20,832 nt of DNA from an uncultured Bacilli bacterium (GTDB lineage Bacteria > Bacillota_I > Bacilli_A > RF39 > UBA660). Location: contig CAKPJX010000017.1 in the NCBI GenBank assembly GCA_934163035.1, positions 1 to 20,832 of the forward strand. Reading direction: 5' to 3'. The notes beneath the pieces are model-generated. The model was not told where the DNA came from. It searched no databases and saw nothing but the letters and a program-made list of their open reading frames with translations. This document shows positions 20,822 through 20,832 of the stretch, one piece after another. Numbering within the stretch: position 1 is the stretch's first letter; each line of letters opens with the position of its first letter. The translations under genes were made by a program, and so were the position numbers.

Positions 20822-20832
20822 ATGAATGATGT
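20822..20832 (+). CDS. Start of a gene cut by the window edge
   Basis: ATG AAT GAT GT follows a promoter and a ribosome site at suitable distances. Only three full codons are inside the window, so no product can be named. Confidence 0.5.

Overview
The window is about 20.8 kb of very AT-rich DNA from a low-GC Gram-positive (Bacillota) bacterium. Supporting signs are strong AGGAGG/GAGGTG ribosome sites, SigA-type promoters, a CIRCE (HrcA) operator, a class B-like sortase and an LPXTG-type pilin. The gene mix is a phosphoketolase, a YbiT-type ABC-F protein, a 2-hydroxyacyl-CoA-dehydratase-like operon and many small hypotheticals. It would fit an uncultured gut member of class Bacilli (RF39/RFN20-like), but that placement is inference. 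TGA works as a stop, not Trp: all Trp codons in the genes are TGG. Even so, only 1 of 21 complete genes ends in TGA (11 TAA, 9 TAG).

Layout. 1-3361: a divergent promoter region, then phosphoketolase (xfp) followed closely by a membrane-anchored hypothetical. 3374-5050: a separately promoted LPSTG-anchored pilin-like surface protein. 5086-5577: an Hsp20 small heat-shock protein under a consensus promoter whose -35 box lies inside a CIRCE operator. 5589-7822: three small hypotheticals leading into a cysteine desulfurase. 7873-11892: a probable operon of a DUF1292-like protein, a Ser/Thr-rich repeat protein, a membrane-anchored HExxH metallopeptidase, a Nudix hydrolase and UDP-glucose 4-epimerase (galE), ending in a clear terminator. 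11893-13040, minus strand: a monocistronic class B-like sortase. 13080-15397: an ABC exporter pair. 15466-17758: a membrane-anchored glucosaminidase-like wall enzyme and an ABC-F ATPase, with a bidirectional terminator at 17750-17778. 17777-20695, minus strand: a tightly overlapping three-gene operon made of a DUF2229-type subunit, an HgdB-like subunit and an HgdC-type ASKHA activator. 20822 onward: the first codons of a divergent gene.

How the genes work together. The minus-strand operon looks like a complete, compact ATP-driven low-potential electron-transfer system of the 2-hydroxyacyl-CoA dehydratase / double-cubane family: one activator with both cluster cysteines, and two catalytic-type subunits with three candidate cluster cysteines each. 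No CoA-pathway gene lies nearby, so the substrate is unknown. The second main theme is translation initiation. Three genes (Nudix, galE, the DUF2229 gene) have excellent Shine-Dalgarno sites but no ATG, GTG or TTG at the right distance. CTG or ATT sits there instead, and for galE and the DUF2229 gene that is where the family normally begins. The ABC-F protein has lost catalytic residues only at one of its two composite ATP sites, and the pilin's last CnaB-like domain has lost the residues that normally make its isopeptide bond.
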